Positions 6,868 to 16,521 of a stretch of 64,000 nt of DNA are shown one piece after another (position 1 is the stretch's first letter; each line of letters opens with the position of its first letter). The notes beneath the pieces were generated by a model. It searched no databases and was not told the DNA's origin. It saw only the letters and a list, made by a program, of their open reading frames with translations. A program made the position numbers and the translations under genes. This DNA is from Rubripirellula sp. (GTDB lineage: Bacteria > Planctomycetota > Planctomycetia > Pirellulales > Pirellulaceae): NCBI GenBank assembly GCA_029245125.1, contig JAQWPZ010000103.1:1-64000 (forward strand), written 5' to 3'.

Positions 6868-9624
6868 ATGGAAAAAAACTCTTTTGATCCCTATTACCGC
6901 TGGCTTGGAATTCCAGCCTCAGAACAACCGGCAAACCATTATCAACTGCTTGGTCTGACGATATTCGAATCAGACCCTGAGGTGATCGAGGCGGCAGCCA
7001 TGCGTCAGATGGCACATGTTCGAACGTATGCACTTGGGACGCATGGTGAATTGTCTCAGTCGCTTTTGAGTGAGATCGCAAACGCGAAGCTTACTCTTCT
7101 GAACCCGCAGAGTAAGAAGCAGTACGATGACAGCCTCTGCAAGCCGACCAGTCAAGATTTCTCAACACAGAATGCTCGTGACTCAACCTCCAGCCGGGCC
7201 TTCCCCCCGGTGCCGGTTTCTTGCCCTAACTGCGCAGTCGTGTTAGCGTTCAGTGATCAAAGTTTTGGCAAGCAGGTTCAATGCAGTCAGTGCAAAACCG
7301 CTCTGCAGATTTCGAGTGATGGAAGCCAATGCAGTGAAGTACCCCAACCATCAACAGCGACCAAGCAATCCACGGATTCACCTTTCGAAAGTTACGCAAA
7401 TTCAGATTTCCCATCGTTTCCAACGGGCCAAGTAAATCAGCCGAGAGGGCGAAGGATTGCACGAAAGAAAGCGGATCAGGAAAGATCTTCCAACAGCTGG
7501 ATCGCGGCTATTGCTGTGCCATTGGGTGGCATTCTCGGTGTTTTTTTGGCAATTGTGATTTTGTGGATCATCTTCAAGAGTGATCCGCTTGGCACCATCG
7601 TTTCCGACACGAATGTTCAACAGCATGACTTGGACGCGGCGATCTTGCATGACTCGAATGCCGATCAAAGTGATTCGGTGTTGACTGAGCCTGCGGTCGA
7701 TGATTCAACGAGGTTTGATATTGGTGCGATTACGATCCCTGAGACATCACGCCCAATGCCTTCCGTCGGTTCCCAGGAATCAGACAACACCGCGGAAGAG
7801 AATCTTGCTCCATCCTTAATAACAGGTGTCACGGAGACTGCGGATCTGATGGGGGAAAATGGATCTTCATCTAACACGCCAGGTCAAGTTGAGAGGGAGT
7901 CGGTGTCGAGGTTAACGGTGGACAATGCCAAGTCACCACCACCCGCGATCGTGCCCTTCGACTCGAAACAAGCAAAAGCTCATCAAGTGGCGTGGGCGAA
8001 GTATCTAGGTGTTCCTGTGGAATTCCAAAACCCGATCGGTATGAAATTTGTTTTGATTCCACCCGGTGAATTCCAGGCTGGAGCAGTCGGTGACGGACAG
8101 GATCTGGCTGGCCGATTTAAGGTTGAGCAAAAGCAAGTTTCGATCGATCGCCCGTACTACATTGCAACGGCCGAAATGACTGAGGGCCAGGCGACTAAGC
8201 TCGGCTGGACCGGCAGCAACGATTCGACAGCAGTGTCGGACCTTCCGGTCACCAAGCTACAGTGGCATGAGGCTGTCAGGCTCCTTAATAATCTTTCCCG
8301 CACGGAAAACCTGCCGGTGAACTATCAACTGCAGGATGGGAGGATCATCGATCTTATTGACGTTGACGGCTATCGCCTGCCATCGGCGGATGAATGGGAA
8401 TTTGCGTCGCGATCAGGTACGGGTACCCGCTACTTCTTTGGCGACAAACCATTACTGATTGAAGAATATTCCTCACTGAAATCGGTGGATCCCGTTGCGT
8501 CCAGAAAACCCAATGCTTTCGGTTTGTACGATGTTCACGGTAACGCGACTGAATGGGTTCAGCAGAGCGGCGTGCACGAATGGAAAGATGATGATGGTTC
8601 TCATATGCAGGAAATGCGTGGCCTTGTTAATCCGAAGGCTCCGTACCAAGCAGCAAACGACTTTAGAAACTGGCAGAAACGCCACTACCCATTAGCTGTA
8701 ATTGGTGTCCGGGCATTGCTTGAGATAAGTGATGCAACGAAAAAGCAGATCTTGGTCAATGATTCAGTGGCACGGGGCATAGCCAGTAAGCCGCAGATAC
8801 AAGCATCGAAGCAAGACGGCTCAAAGCCGCAACCAGCAATTGCACCATTCGATGTTCGGGAAGCAAAAGTGCATCAAAAGGCATGGGCAGTCCATCTCGA
8901 CATACCTGTCAATCTAACGAACTCGATTGGGATGAAACTGTGTGTGATTCCTCCCGGTATGTTCATGATGGGGAGTGAGGATGTTGAGAACACCGAGAAA
9001 CCAGTCCATCAGGTGACAATCACGCAGCCATTTCTGTTAGGAGCTTATGAAGTTACCCAGGAAGAATATCGAAAAGTAATGGATGTCAATCCAAGTGGGT
9101 TCAAGGGGCCTCGTCATCCCGTGGAGATGATAAGTTGGGACGACGCGAATAGATTTTGTCTTCAACTCTCATCGCTCCCAAGCGAGAAAGCAGCGGGTCG
9201 GGTTTACCGCTTACCCACTGAAGCGGAATGGGAGCATGGCTGCCGCGCGGGTACGACAACAACGTTCGGGTTTGGCGATAATGCAATTTCATTACGCCGC
9301 TATGCATGGTACTTGTCAAACTCAGGTAAGCAGACTCATCCTGTTGGGAAAAAGCTCGCCAATCCATGGGGCTTGTATGACATGCATGGCAACGTGTGGG
9401 AATGGTGTTCGGATTGGTACGGCGATTATTCCTTCGGTAGTTTTGCTGACCCAGCGGGACCCCCTTCGGGGCCTTGCCGTGTGGGCAGAGGGGCTGCTTG
9501 GAACAGCAGTGCAGAGGCTTGCCGGTCTGCGTGCCGCGGTCGCTGCAACCCGTCTTTCCAAGGTGCTAGCCGCGGGCACGGTTTCCGCGTTGTCTGTGAC
9601 ATTGCTCAACCTGTACAAGACTAA
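6868..9624 (+). CDS. Membrane protein with J-like module, zinc ribbon and two FGE/SUMF1-type domains
   Basis: The 918-aa protein is taken from the ATG at 6868 (a TTG two codons earlier is possible). Order of parts: WLGIPASEQPANHYQLLG module (about 10-85); a CxxC...CxxC zinc ribbon (CPNCAVVL...CSQCKTAL, about 115-150); a membrane helix (WIAAIAVPLGGILGVFLAIV, about 210-235); a low-complexity Ser/Asp/Thr linker; a first formylglycine-generating-enzyme-like domain (about 385-610, worn: GMKFVLIPPGEF, GLYDVHGNATEWV); and a second, well-preserved one (about 670-915: GMKLCVIPPGMFMMGSED, GLYDMHGNVWEWCSDWYG, CRSACRGRC). FGE folds either make formylglycine in sulfatases or, more often in bacteria, serve as binding domains. 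Tandem domains on a membrane anchor suggest the latter, but the Cys-rich end keeps enzymatic activity possible. Confidence 0.85.
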   Translation: MEKNSFDPYYRWLGIPASEQPANHYQLLGLTIFESDPEVIEAAAMRQMAHVRTYALGTHGELSQSLLSEIANAKLTLLNPQSKKQYDDSLCKPTSQDFSTQNARDSTSSRAFPPVPVSCPNCAVVLAFSDQSFGKQVQCSQCKTALQISSDGSQCSEVPQPSTATKQSTDSPFESYANSDFPSFPTGQVNQPRGRRIARKKADQERSSNSWIAAIAVPLGGILGVFLAIVILWIIFKSDPLGTIVSDTNVQQHDLDAAILHDSNADQSDSVLTEPAVDDSTRFDIGAITIPETSRPMPSVGSQESDNTAEENLAPSLITGVTETADLMGENGSSSNTPGQVERESVSRLTVDNAKSPPPAIVPFDSKQAKAHQVAWAKYLGVPVEFQNPIGMKFVLIPPGEFQAGAVGDGQDLAGRFKVEQKQVSIDRPYYIATAEMTEGQATKLGWTGSNDSTAVSDLPVTKLQWHEAVRLLNNLSRTENLPVNYQLQDGRIIDLIDVDGYRLPSADEWEFASRSGTGTRYFFGDKPLLIEEYSSLKSVDPVASRKPNAFGLYDVHGNATEWVQQSGVHEWKDDDGSHMQEMRGLVNPKAPYQAANDFRNWQKRHYPLAVIGVRALLEISDATKKQILVNDSVARGIASKPQIQASKQDGSKPQPAIAPFDVREAKVHQKAWAVHLDIPVNLTNSIGMKLCVIPPGMFMMGSEDVENTEKPVHQVTITQPFLLGAYEVTQEEYRKVMDVNPSGFKGPRHPVEMISWDDANRFCLQLSSLPSEKAAGRVYRLPTEAEWEHGCRAGTTTTFGFGDNAISLRRYAWYLSNSGKQTHPVGKKLANPWGLYDMHGNVWEWCSDWYGDYSFGSFADPAGPPSGPCRVGRGAAWNSSAEACRSACRGRCNPSFQGASRGHGFRVVCDIAQPVQD

Positions 9625-9659
9625 GTGGCGGCCGATTTGCAGCTTGCTTCACCACGACA

Positions 9660-9843
9660 ACCCCCGCTGCTCATCCCAATCCATCACCGAGCGATCCTCC
9701 ACACCTCGATCTCCGTGATTGGTTCCGGCCCCGGCTGAACGCGCGGCAGAAACAGAATTGCCTCCAGGATCTCAGACGCCGAATTCACCAGCCACATGAT
9801 GTGCGTCATGCGGGCGGTGGTGACTTGTGCGTAGTGAGGCAGA
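9660..9843 (-). pseudogene. Repeat R1, copy C (gene-family fragment)
   Basis: The minus strand reads QVTTARMTHIMWLVNSASEI followed by LEAILFLPRVQPGPEPI, the same segment as copy A at 190-534. No start or N-terminal part is present. The gap 9625-9991 holds no other gene. Confidence 0.55.
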
Positions 9844-9991
9844 TTCCCTCTCGTGCGATATGGAACTGACGGTTGGCGTTGCGTTTACCGGTCAGACTGC
9901 CACTTCACATGGCTTCGGGACTCTTGCATCCATGTTCGGATGCCGGTTGCGTGAAAGGTGAACGAGACGTTCCCGTGGCGTTCGTGATGGT

Positions 9992-11071
9992 TTACCAGTA
10001 ACCACGATCGTGATAAACGGTACCCGTTGCACGATCATAGAAGAACGACGTCATCGCACCGTTCGATTTAGTAGGACCGGAAAAGTGAATTGCATCTTCC
10101 AGCGGGGCCCAACCGGCGACCTCGCGAAATTTTTCTGTGACGGACGGCCCGACAGGTTTTCTTTCACGATCGATTTCATCACGCTTTTGAACCGAGGTAT
10201 CACCGTCCCTTTTCCACAACTCGTCTAAAAACTCGGTGAAGTCGTCAAGCGTGACTTTGTATCTTGCGTAATGCCCTCCGCGTTCACTGAAGATTACGAC
10301 GTCGGTTGCCTTGCGGGGTAAATATGGCTTGATGCGAGGATCAGCGACCATGTCTGCTGATTGAAACCGATGTTTGCCCGAAAGGAACATTTTGTCCTCG
10401 GATGCTTTTTCTGTTTGTTCAATCGCTTTGCCGATCACTAGACGCTGCCCATCAAGGTCATTGGCATTCTTGATCTCAATCCTTCCATCGGCGGCAACAA
10501 CCATTTGGAAAGACCGTTGGGTTTCTTCAGGATTTTCCTCCCGCTGAGTTGAGGGCTTCTCCGTCCAAATGATTGTTCTTTGATCGGAATTCCAACTTCC
10601 CTTGTAATGGGACGGCTTGGCTGGAATTCTCGTCTTGGCTGATTTTTGCAAAGCTTCGAGATCGATGCCAAAAAGCCCCCATCTAAACCCGGTTTTGGAT
10701 GGCGTCGCCATGATCGTGTACTGCATGGTCCGATCGCGTGAGTCGGCTGACCACCGAAGCACCATGGCCCAACCCGCGTACATGCCCCCTACGGGACTGC
10801 CGGTAACATTCAATTCTGCTGTCACAGGAGTCGCGACTCCTTCCTGCCTCGACTCACCCTCGAAGGTCCATTTGCCGCAAGCAAGGTTCAGACCTTCAAA
10901 CAATGTGAGGTCATCATCCGGGAAACCCTCGGGCAATCTCGGGTATCCGAGTTCGCTCCAACGCGCGGCGGAATCCTGAGCGACGGAATTGCTGGCAAGC
11001 AAAACCACACCAAGGACGGCGAACCCGCTGAAGAGGAGCGAGTAACAAGAAACCAGACGATGAGAACGCAT
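9992..11071 (-). CDS. Exported protein of unknown function
   Basis: The 359-aa product has a signal peptide (residues 1-31, LLFSGFAVLGVVLLASNSVA, cleavage likely after VAQ). No domain is recognised. The middle part (GKWTFEGESR, AELNVTGSPVGGMYAGWAMV, YKGSWNSDQRTIIWTEKPS) alternates in a way that suggests a lipocalin-like or DUF1579-type beta barrel measuring a deviation from a reference state, but this is only an impression. The C-terminal part is charged (WKRDGDTSVQKRDEIDRERK). It is monocistronic. R2 copy 2 lies about 145 bp upstream of its start. Confidence 0.75.
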   Translation of the reverse strand: MRSHRLVSCYSLLFSGFAVLGVVLLASNSVAQDSAARWSELGYPRLPEGFPDDDLTLFEGLNLACGKWTFEGESRQEGVATPVTAELNVTGSPVGGMYAGWAMVLRWSADSRDRTMQYTIMATPSKTGFRWGLFGIDLEALQKSAKTRIPAKPSHYKGSWNSDQRTIIWTEKPSTQREENPEETQRSFQMVVAADGRIEIKNANDLDGQRLVIGKAIEQTEKASEDKMFLSGKHRFQSADMVADPRIKPYLPRKATDVVIFSERGGHYARYKVTLDDFTEFLDELWKRDGDTSVQKRDEIDRERKPVGPSVTEKFREVAGWAPLEDAIHFSGPTKSNGAMTSFFYDRATGTVYHDRGYW

Positions 11072-11215
11072 GAATCACTTCCAAGAAGAGTAGGAACTAC
11101 ACTAGCTTTGCAATACAAAGTAAACGCAGGTTGATCAATGTCAAGTCAAACGGAAGGATTTTCAAGCACTCGGCCGATCTCGAAGCCCCAGCCAAGCCGA
11201 GAGTTTGAACACCGT

Positions 11216-11338
11216 TGCTTTCGCTCTCACTCTCGCCCGATTTGGGCCGCATAAGCTAGCGAGGTCGCTTTCGGGTGGGGCACGTGAGATTCGAACCGCT
11301 CTGTTATCGCAACGACCAGGCGACGCTGGACGAAATCC
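11216..11338 (+). repeat. Dispersed repeat R2, copy 2 (longest)
   Basis: Runs from GCTTTCGCTCTCACTCTCGC to GCGACGCTGGACGAAATCC. It matches the inverted copy at 26376-26508 along its whole length, with the core CGCATAAG.TAGCGAGGTC and GATTCGAACCGC. No gene is seen in 11072-11464. Confidence 0.75.
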
Positions 11339-11464
11339 TTTATTCGCTTAGGCGAACTGGTTCGTCCAAACTTCCTGCACGCGATTTACTGGATTCAATT
11401 GTTGGCAGTCGGTATCGCTTTCGCCCTGTGGGTCTTTCGCTTGCACCCGGTGGTTCGCAAGTCA

Positions 11465-11836
11465 TTACCTTGTTTCTATCAATGACCCTTTCAGAACCTT
11501 GACTTGAAGGGTGTCCAAATTCAGTGCGTATTCCGATTTTCTTTCATTGGTCACAACTAGAGTTTTGTCCTTGTGTTGAAGTGTTGTGATGAACACGTCT
11601 TGGACATCTCGCTCAAGCCCGACCGTATATTTCACGACGTAGATCTGGCGTCGCCAGATCATTTCGTTGCTTGCTGTGTCCCAGGCTTCAACACATCCCA
11701 TTTGGCTCGTCGGCGCGCGATACTCAAGTTTTCCGACTACGGCGGGTGGAACTTTGGCAGGGGCAGCACGCTTTGCCTGGACAGTCGAGACGGAGAGCAC
11801 TGCCAATGCAGCCAGAAGAATTATGAAACGCTTCAT
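11465..11836 (-). CDS. Small exported protein of unknown function
   Basis: The 123-aa product has a signal peptide (MKRFIILLAALAVLSVSTVQ, cleavage after VQA). The mature part contains GCVEAWDTASNEMIWRRQIY and LVVTNERKSEYALNLDTLQV, which look like one or two blades of a PQQ-type beta propeller. That pattern is seen in short secreted planctomycete proteins, and the family has no known role. The start is supported by the immediate signal peptide. Confidence 0.7.
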   Translation of the reverse strand: MKRFIILLAALAVLSVSTVQAKRAAPAKVPPAVVGKLEYRAPTSQMGCVEAWDTASNEMIWRRQIYVVKYTVGLERDVQDVFITTLQHKDKTLVVTNERKSEYALNLDTLQVKVLKGSLIETR

Positions 11837-12118
11837 ATTAGTTCTTTCTTGTGAACGGTGAATTCGGACTTTGAGTTTGCAGGAAATCTACGCAGCATTG
11901 CACGTCAGAAAGACAATTTCCGCAGCAGTCAGGGCATCTCCATGACAACGGTCAAATCAATTGAATCTTAGATGCATTCCGGGAAAAATCTAAAAGTTCC
12001 ACACCGCGATTAATTCCGGGCAGCAAGCAGTGCAGCGAATGGTCTTGGCTTGCTGGTTAGTGGAGCATTGCGATTTCGCTGTTGAATCTAAGTAATTGTA
12101 AAGTCGCCAATTCTAGCC

Positions 12119-12240
12119 ACCGGCCCTACGCCCCTTTGGTCACTCTGCGTCGCGGCGTTCGCTCGAAGGCGGGAGTGCCTGGTGCCGGGGATCGTGCTCG
12201 GCCCGCATTCTTGCGAAAGCGGCTACGAAGAGGAGGAAAG
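12119..12240 (+). repeat. Dispersed repeat R3, copy 1
   Basis: Matches 22931-23052 from CCGGCCCTAC through CACTCTGCGTCGC, GGGAGT.CCTGGTGCCGGGG, GTGCTCGGCCCGCATTC and AAAGCGGCTACGAAGA. The gap 11837-12390 contains no other recognised feature. Confidence 0.75.
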
Positions 12241-12390
12241 TTGAGTAGTTAAGTAGGGCCGTTGGGTGGCTGGAACCTTGGGGGCGACTCATTACAATTC
12301 TGCGAAAGGCAGCTTGCGGGGAATGATCTGTATTCGAATCCGCTGAATCGTTTCTGCCAGAACTTGACGATCTAAATTAAAGAGACTTGT

Positions 12391-12705
12391 GTGGACATTC
12401 CGGTAATCGTGACAGCAGTATTCGGAGCTTTTGTCGTCTTTGGGGGAGTCATGGGCTATGTCAAAGCTGCAAGCAAGGCTTCTTTAATTGCCGGCAGCAT
12501 CACTGGTGGGCTTCTTCTGCTCTCGGCATTTCTGACTGCGAGAGGCATTACCACAGCAGGGGTTGTGCTCGGGGTGCTTGTTTCACTGCTGTTGCTTGGC
12601 CAGTTTGGCCCTTCGTTGCGGAAGGAGTTCAAGGTAATGCCAAACCTGTTGATAGTCGTCTTGGGTACCATCACGGTCGGCACGCTCCTTTTCAGTATTT
12701 TCTAG
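12391..12705 (+). CDS. TMEM14/UPF0136-like small membrane protein
   Basis: The 104-aa product (GTG start) has four predicted membrane helices: 4-24, 31-49, 53-74 and 84-103. GGVMGYVKAASKASLIAGSI and the following glycine-rich helices match the TMEM14 (UPF0136) family, found in bacteria, plastids and mitochondria. Plant FAX1 members are linked to fatty-acid export, but the bacterial role is not established. Length matches the family. No operon partner. Confidence 0.75.
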   Translation: MDIPVIVTAVFGAFVVFGGVMGYVKAASKASLIAGSITGGLLLLSAFLTARGITTAGVVLGVLVSLLLLGQFGPSLRKEFKVMPNLLIVVLGTITVGTLLFSIF

Positions 12706-12953
12706 TCGGTTCGGGGAATTCAAGCGGACGGCACACGCTGTTATTTCCACGAGGGAAAAAAGGTTCTAGGGCTTACGAACTTGTAAGATTGGGGCCGGCT
12801 TTGATTCAACCGGTGGCAAGTGAGGCGCCGATCACGGCCTGCGATTGATCGAGAATCTTAGGATTCGCGATGCTCTCAGTTCTTTTATTAACGCTGACTC
12901 GCAAGTGATCCACGAGGCTCGCGTTTCTTACTTCTCATCGAGCGATGGTCCCA

Positions 12954-15900
12954 TTAGTCCTCGCCTTCTCCAGATTCGACTTCCAGTTCGATTTTCGGAA
13001 TTTGGGCGGCTTCCATGGCGTTTTCCAGTGATGGGAAGTCTTGCTCCAGCAGTTTTTGGATCTTGGGTTCAATCTCACCAAACTGTTTTTTGCCAATCTC
13101 AAATTGTTCAACCGCTGCCTTGGTGGGCCCGTGGGTACCCGACAGGCCGCTATACAGGCTCTTGCTGATTCGTTGGTTGATTCCAGGTTTTGTCATCGCC
13201 CAGCGATCATCCTTTAGTTCATCACCGTTCAATTGGCGTTCGAAGGCTTCCATCCGCTGTCGCAAGCTTTGGGCCTGATTCATTAGTGCCGATGTTCCCT
13301 TGGGATTGTTCTTGATCCGTGAAATCAATTCGGTGACGTCTTGTAAACGATCGTCAAGCTCGCGACTGAGGGATTGCGAGCGATTTGCAACCAACCCCAT
13401 TTCATCAACCTTCTTGAGGGTCATTTTTCGATCGGGAAGTGGAATGGTCGGTTTAACGATATTTTCCAGTTCGAATTGAATCTCATTGCCGATCGCGATC
13501 GATTCTGCCCCATCGCTACGAAACGCTTGTGCTTTGTATTTTCCGGGGGCTACTAGTGGGCCTCCTCCACGAGAGAGCATCCCTTCGTATCGCATACCCC
13601 ACACCGCTTTGTGCATGCCTTTGCCGATGGACAAATCAAGGCGTGCGACCACTGTTCCCGCCGAGTCGGAAATGTCCAAGTAATGTCGCGGTGGTATTTC
13701 ATCTTTTTCTGCTTGAAGATCTTCAAAGCTTGGGGTGGGGACATCGCCACCTGACTTGCGGATTTTTGCTTCACTCTCTTTACGTTTTGCAGATTTACTT
13801 TTCCAACCATCTTTCACGTGGTAACGAATGACTGCACCGTAATCTGGATTGTCGGCGTTGTACAAACTGTCGCCCTGGTAGCCCTTTTTGCCGCCGAGGA
13901 TGTTCTCTTGCACATACCAAAACGCTCGGCGAACAGGGAATAAATGCAAGTCTTCTGCGAGAGTTTCTTCCGTCGCATGACGCAACAGACTGTAATCATC
14001 CAAAACATAGAAACTGCGACCGAAGGACGCGGCGACGAGGTCGTTTTCTCGCGTCTGAATCTCAAGATCTCGGAAAGAGATGGTGGGAAGTCCACCGCCA
14101 AGCTTGAACCAGTTGCCTCCCGCGTTTCGCGTTGTGTAAATGCCGAACTCAGTCGCCAAGAAGAACAGGTTTTTGTCGACATGGTCTTGAACAATGCGCC
14201 AACAAATATGGTTCGCTGGTAAATCGCCTACCATCAATTCCCAGGTGCGACCGCGGTCCGAACTCTTGACGAGGTAAGGACTGTAGTCGCCCGTTTTATG
14301 ATCGTCGATGCAAGCGTAAACCGTATCGGGATCGTGCAGATCAGCTTTGATGTCGTTGACAAAGAATAATTTGGGGACATCAAAGATTCGGTCAGTTTTG
14401 CGCCAGTCTTTTCCTCCGTTTTCGCTTACTTGAATCAATCCATCATCCGTACCGACATACAGTAAACCTTCCACCAACGGAGACTCGGCAATCGAGGTGA
14501 TATTGCTGTGCTGACTCATTGCATACAGGTCGTACGCACCGTCAATGCTGTGGACTCTTCCCATGGTGGGTAATTCGTAACGATTGCGATTTCGAGAAAG
14601 GTCAGGAGAGACCTTTTTCCAGCTTTCCCCACGATCATCGCTGCGGTGCAAATACTGAGACGCGAAGTACAGACGCTGGCTGTCGTGAGGACTGATCAGA
14701 ATGGGAGAGTCCCAGTTGAAGCGATAAGACTCTTCATCAGGTCCCGGTTGGGGCTGGATCATGACACTTTCGCCAGTGCGACGATCGAATCGTCTCAAAA
14801 ATCCTTGTTGCGATTCGGCGTAAATGATGTTGGGGTCTTTGGGGTCGATCGCGGTGTCGTGCCCATCGCCTCCAATCGTAATCCTCCAATCGCTATTCCG
14901 AATTCCCTGCGTGTTGCGAGTGCGTGACGGGCCGTACTGGGAATTATTGTCCTGAGTGCCACCTGCAATGTTGTAAAACGGGTAGTCGTAATCAACCGCC
15001 ACTTTATAGAACTGGGTTAGCGGTAAGTTGGGGCAGAATAACCATGTCTTGCAATAGTCGTAGGTGCGATAAACACCACCATCACATCCAACTAATAAAA
15101 AATTCTTATCGGATGGATGAAAAGCGACGGCATGGTTATCAACGTGCTTGTATCGACCCTCGATGTTTTCCCAAGTCGCACCATTATCCTCGCTACGCGT
15201 GAGGTAATTGTTGGCTTGGTAAAGCACGCCAAAGCGATGGGGATCAGTCCAAAGTTCTTGATAATAATGTGGCCCTGTTCCGCCTGAAACAAAATCATTT
15301 GTCTTGGTCCAACTGGCGCCATGGTCAGAACTGCGCCAGAAACCTCCTTTACGCCCGGGGAGTTCGATGGTCGCATAGACGTAATTGTTTTGTTGCGGAG
15401 AGACTCGCAACGAGATCTTCCCCATATCACCACCTGGCAGACCGTTACCTAGCCGGTTCCATGATTCGCCGCCGTCAGTCGATTTGAAAATTCCAGTTTC
15501 GGGGCCGCAGTTGATAATGGCCCAAACGTTACGATGTCGCTGATGGGTCGCTGCGTACAAGATGTCGGGGTTCGCAGGGTCGAACACAACATCGGTGACT
15601 CCCGTGTAAGACACGTCATTGATTTCAGCTAGTTCTTCGTCGGAGAGGCTCTTTTCCTCGCCACCAAGGCGGCCGGGCCCCAGGACCAATTTCCACGACG
15701 TTCCACCATCGGTCGATTTGAACAGCCCACGCTGGCCTCCTGGTGACCAAAGTGGCCCCTGGGAGGCCGCAAAGACGACTTCGCTGTCGCGTGGATCCAC
15801 CAAAACTTTACTGATGTGCTCGGACTTTTTGAGTCCCTTGTGTTCCCACGACTTACCTGAGTCGTGGCTGACGTAAACTCCGTCTCCAAATCCGATGTGT

Positions 15901-16277
15901 CGGCCACCGTTGTTTTCGCCGGTGCCCAACCAGACCGTGGTATGGACCGATGGATCGATCGAAACACAGCCCATGCTATAAGATGGTTTGTCATCAAAGA
16001 TGGGTTGAAAGGTGGTTCCAGCGTTCGTCGTTTTCCACAGTCCACCCGATGCGACCGCGATGTACCAAGTGTTGGGTTCCACCGAGTCGATGGCGACATC
16101 GCCGATACGGCCCGACATGAAGGCTGGGCCAACGCTGCGAAACTTGAGTGCCCCGGTGAGTAGTTCGGTCTGGGGGTTCGCCTCGTGGCCCGTTTGGTCA
16201 CTCGCTGGCTCCTGGGCGAAGCCAGCAGTTACAAGCAGGCACATGAGTAGCCAAGCGGTCAAGTATGAACGAAGCAT
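12954..16277 (-). CDS. Large secreted BNR/sortilin-type beta-propeller protein
   Basis: The 1107-aa protein has a signal peptide (residues 1-21, ending GFAQ). Residues about 45-720 contain many Asp-box/BNR repeats of the SxDxGxxW type: SHDSGKSWEHK, KSTDGGTSWKLV, KSTDGGESWNRL, RSSDHGASWTK, RSEDNGATWENIEGRY, RSDDRGESWKKVSPDL, SSDRGRTWELM. The start FRSVGPAFMSGRIGDVAID is typical of the VPS10/sortilin-like glycosyl-hydrolase annotation in Bacteroidetes and Planctomycetes. The C-terminal third holds a beta domain (IGKGMHKAVWGMRYEGM) and a helical tail. It is exported and likely binds or acts on a carbohydrate or peptide; the catalytic function is unproven. Confidence 0.88.
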   Translation of the reverse strand: MLRSYLTAWLLMCLLVTAGFAQEPASDQTGHEANPQTELLTGALKFRSVGPAFMSGRIGDVAIDSVEPNTWYIAVASGGLWKTTNAGTTFQPIFDDKPSYSMGCVSIDPSVHTTVWLGTGENNGGRHIGFGDGVYVSHDSGKSWEHKGLKKSEHISKVLVDPRDSEVVFAASQGPLWSPGGQRGLFKSTDGGTSWKLVLGPGRLGGEEKSLSDEELAEINDVSYTGVTDVVFDPANPDILYAATHQRHRNVWAIINCGPETGIFKSTDGGESWNRLGNGLPGGDMGKISLRVSPQQNNYVYATIELPGRKGGFWRSSDHGASWTKTNDFVSGGTGPHYYQELWTDPHRFGVLYQANNYLTRSEDNGATWENIEGRYKHVDNHAVAFHPSDKNFLLVGCDGGVYRTYDYCKTWLFCPNLPLTQFYKVAVDYDYPFYNIAGGTQDNNSQYGPSRTRNTQGIRNSDWRITIGGDGHDTAIDPKDPNIIYAESQQGFLRRFDRRTGESVMIQPQPGPDEESYRFNWDSPILISPHDSQRLYFASQYLHRSDDRGESWKKVSPDLSRNRNRYELPTMGRVHSIDGAYDLYAMSQHSNITSIAESPLVEGLLYVGTDDGLIQVSENGGKDWRKTDRIFDVPKLFFVNDIKADLHDPDTVYACIDDHKTGDYSPYLVKSSDRGRTWELMVGDLPANHICWRIVQDHVDKNLFFLATEFGIYTTRNAGGNWFKLGGGLPTISFRDLEIQTRENDLVAASFGRSFYVLDDYSLLRHATEETLAEDLHLFPVRRAFWYVQENILGGKKGYQGDSLYNADNPDYGAVIRYHVKDGWKSKSAKRKESEAKIRKSGGDVPTPSFEDLQAEKDEIPPRHYLDISDSAGTVVARLDLSIGKGMHKAVWGMRYEGMLSRGGGPLVAPGKYKAQAFRSDGAESIAIGNEIQFELENIVKPTIPLPDRKMTLKKVDEMGLVANRSQSLSRELDDRLQDVTELISRIKNNPKGTSALMNQAQSLRQRMEAFERQLNGDELKDDRWAMTKPGINQRISKSLYSGLSGTHGPTKAAVEQFEIGKKQFGEIEPKIQKLLEQDFPSLENAMEAAQIPKIELEVESGEGED

Positions 16278-16521
16278 GCTGGGATCTCTTGAAAGTGGTT
16301 CTGCGTGTTCGGACCGGCTAGTTTTGATTCGTCTGGTGGAAAATGGGAGATTTTCCGAAACGCCACGTCTAGTCTACATAAGACAATGCAAACGTCTGTA
16401 TCGCGACAGATTTACCGTCCTAAAAAAGGTGATTGGCGATCCCACATCGAAAGCCAGTTCTGATGACGAGCCAAATTGGCTGAGTACATCCAAATTAAGT
16501 CGTAACGCAATTTTGATTGCC

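Noticed and set aside
12387-12848. 153-codon frame overlapping the TMEM14-like gene
   Set aside because: Out of frame with the well-supported membrane protein and without family resemblance.
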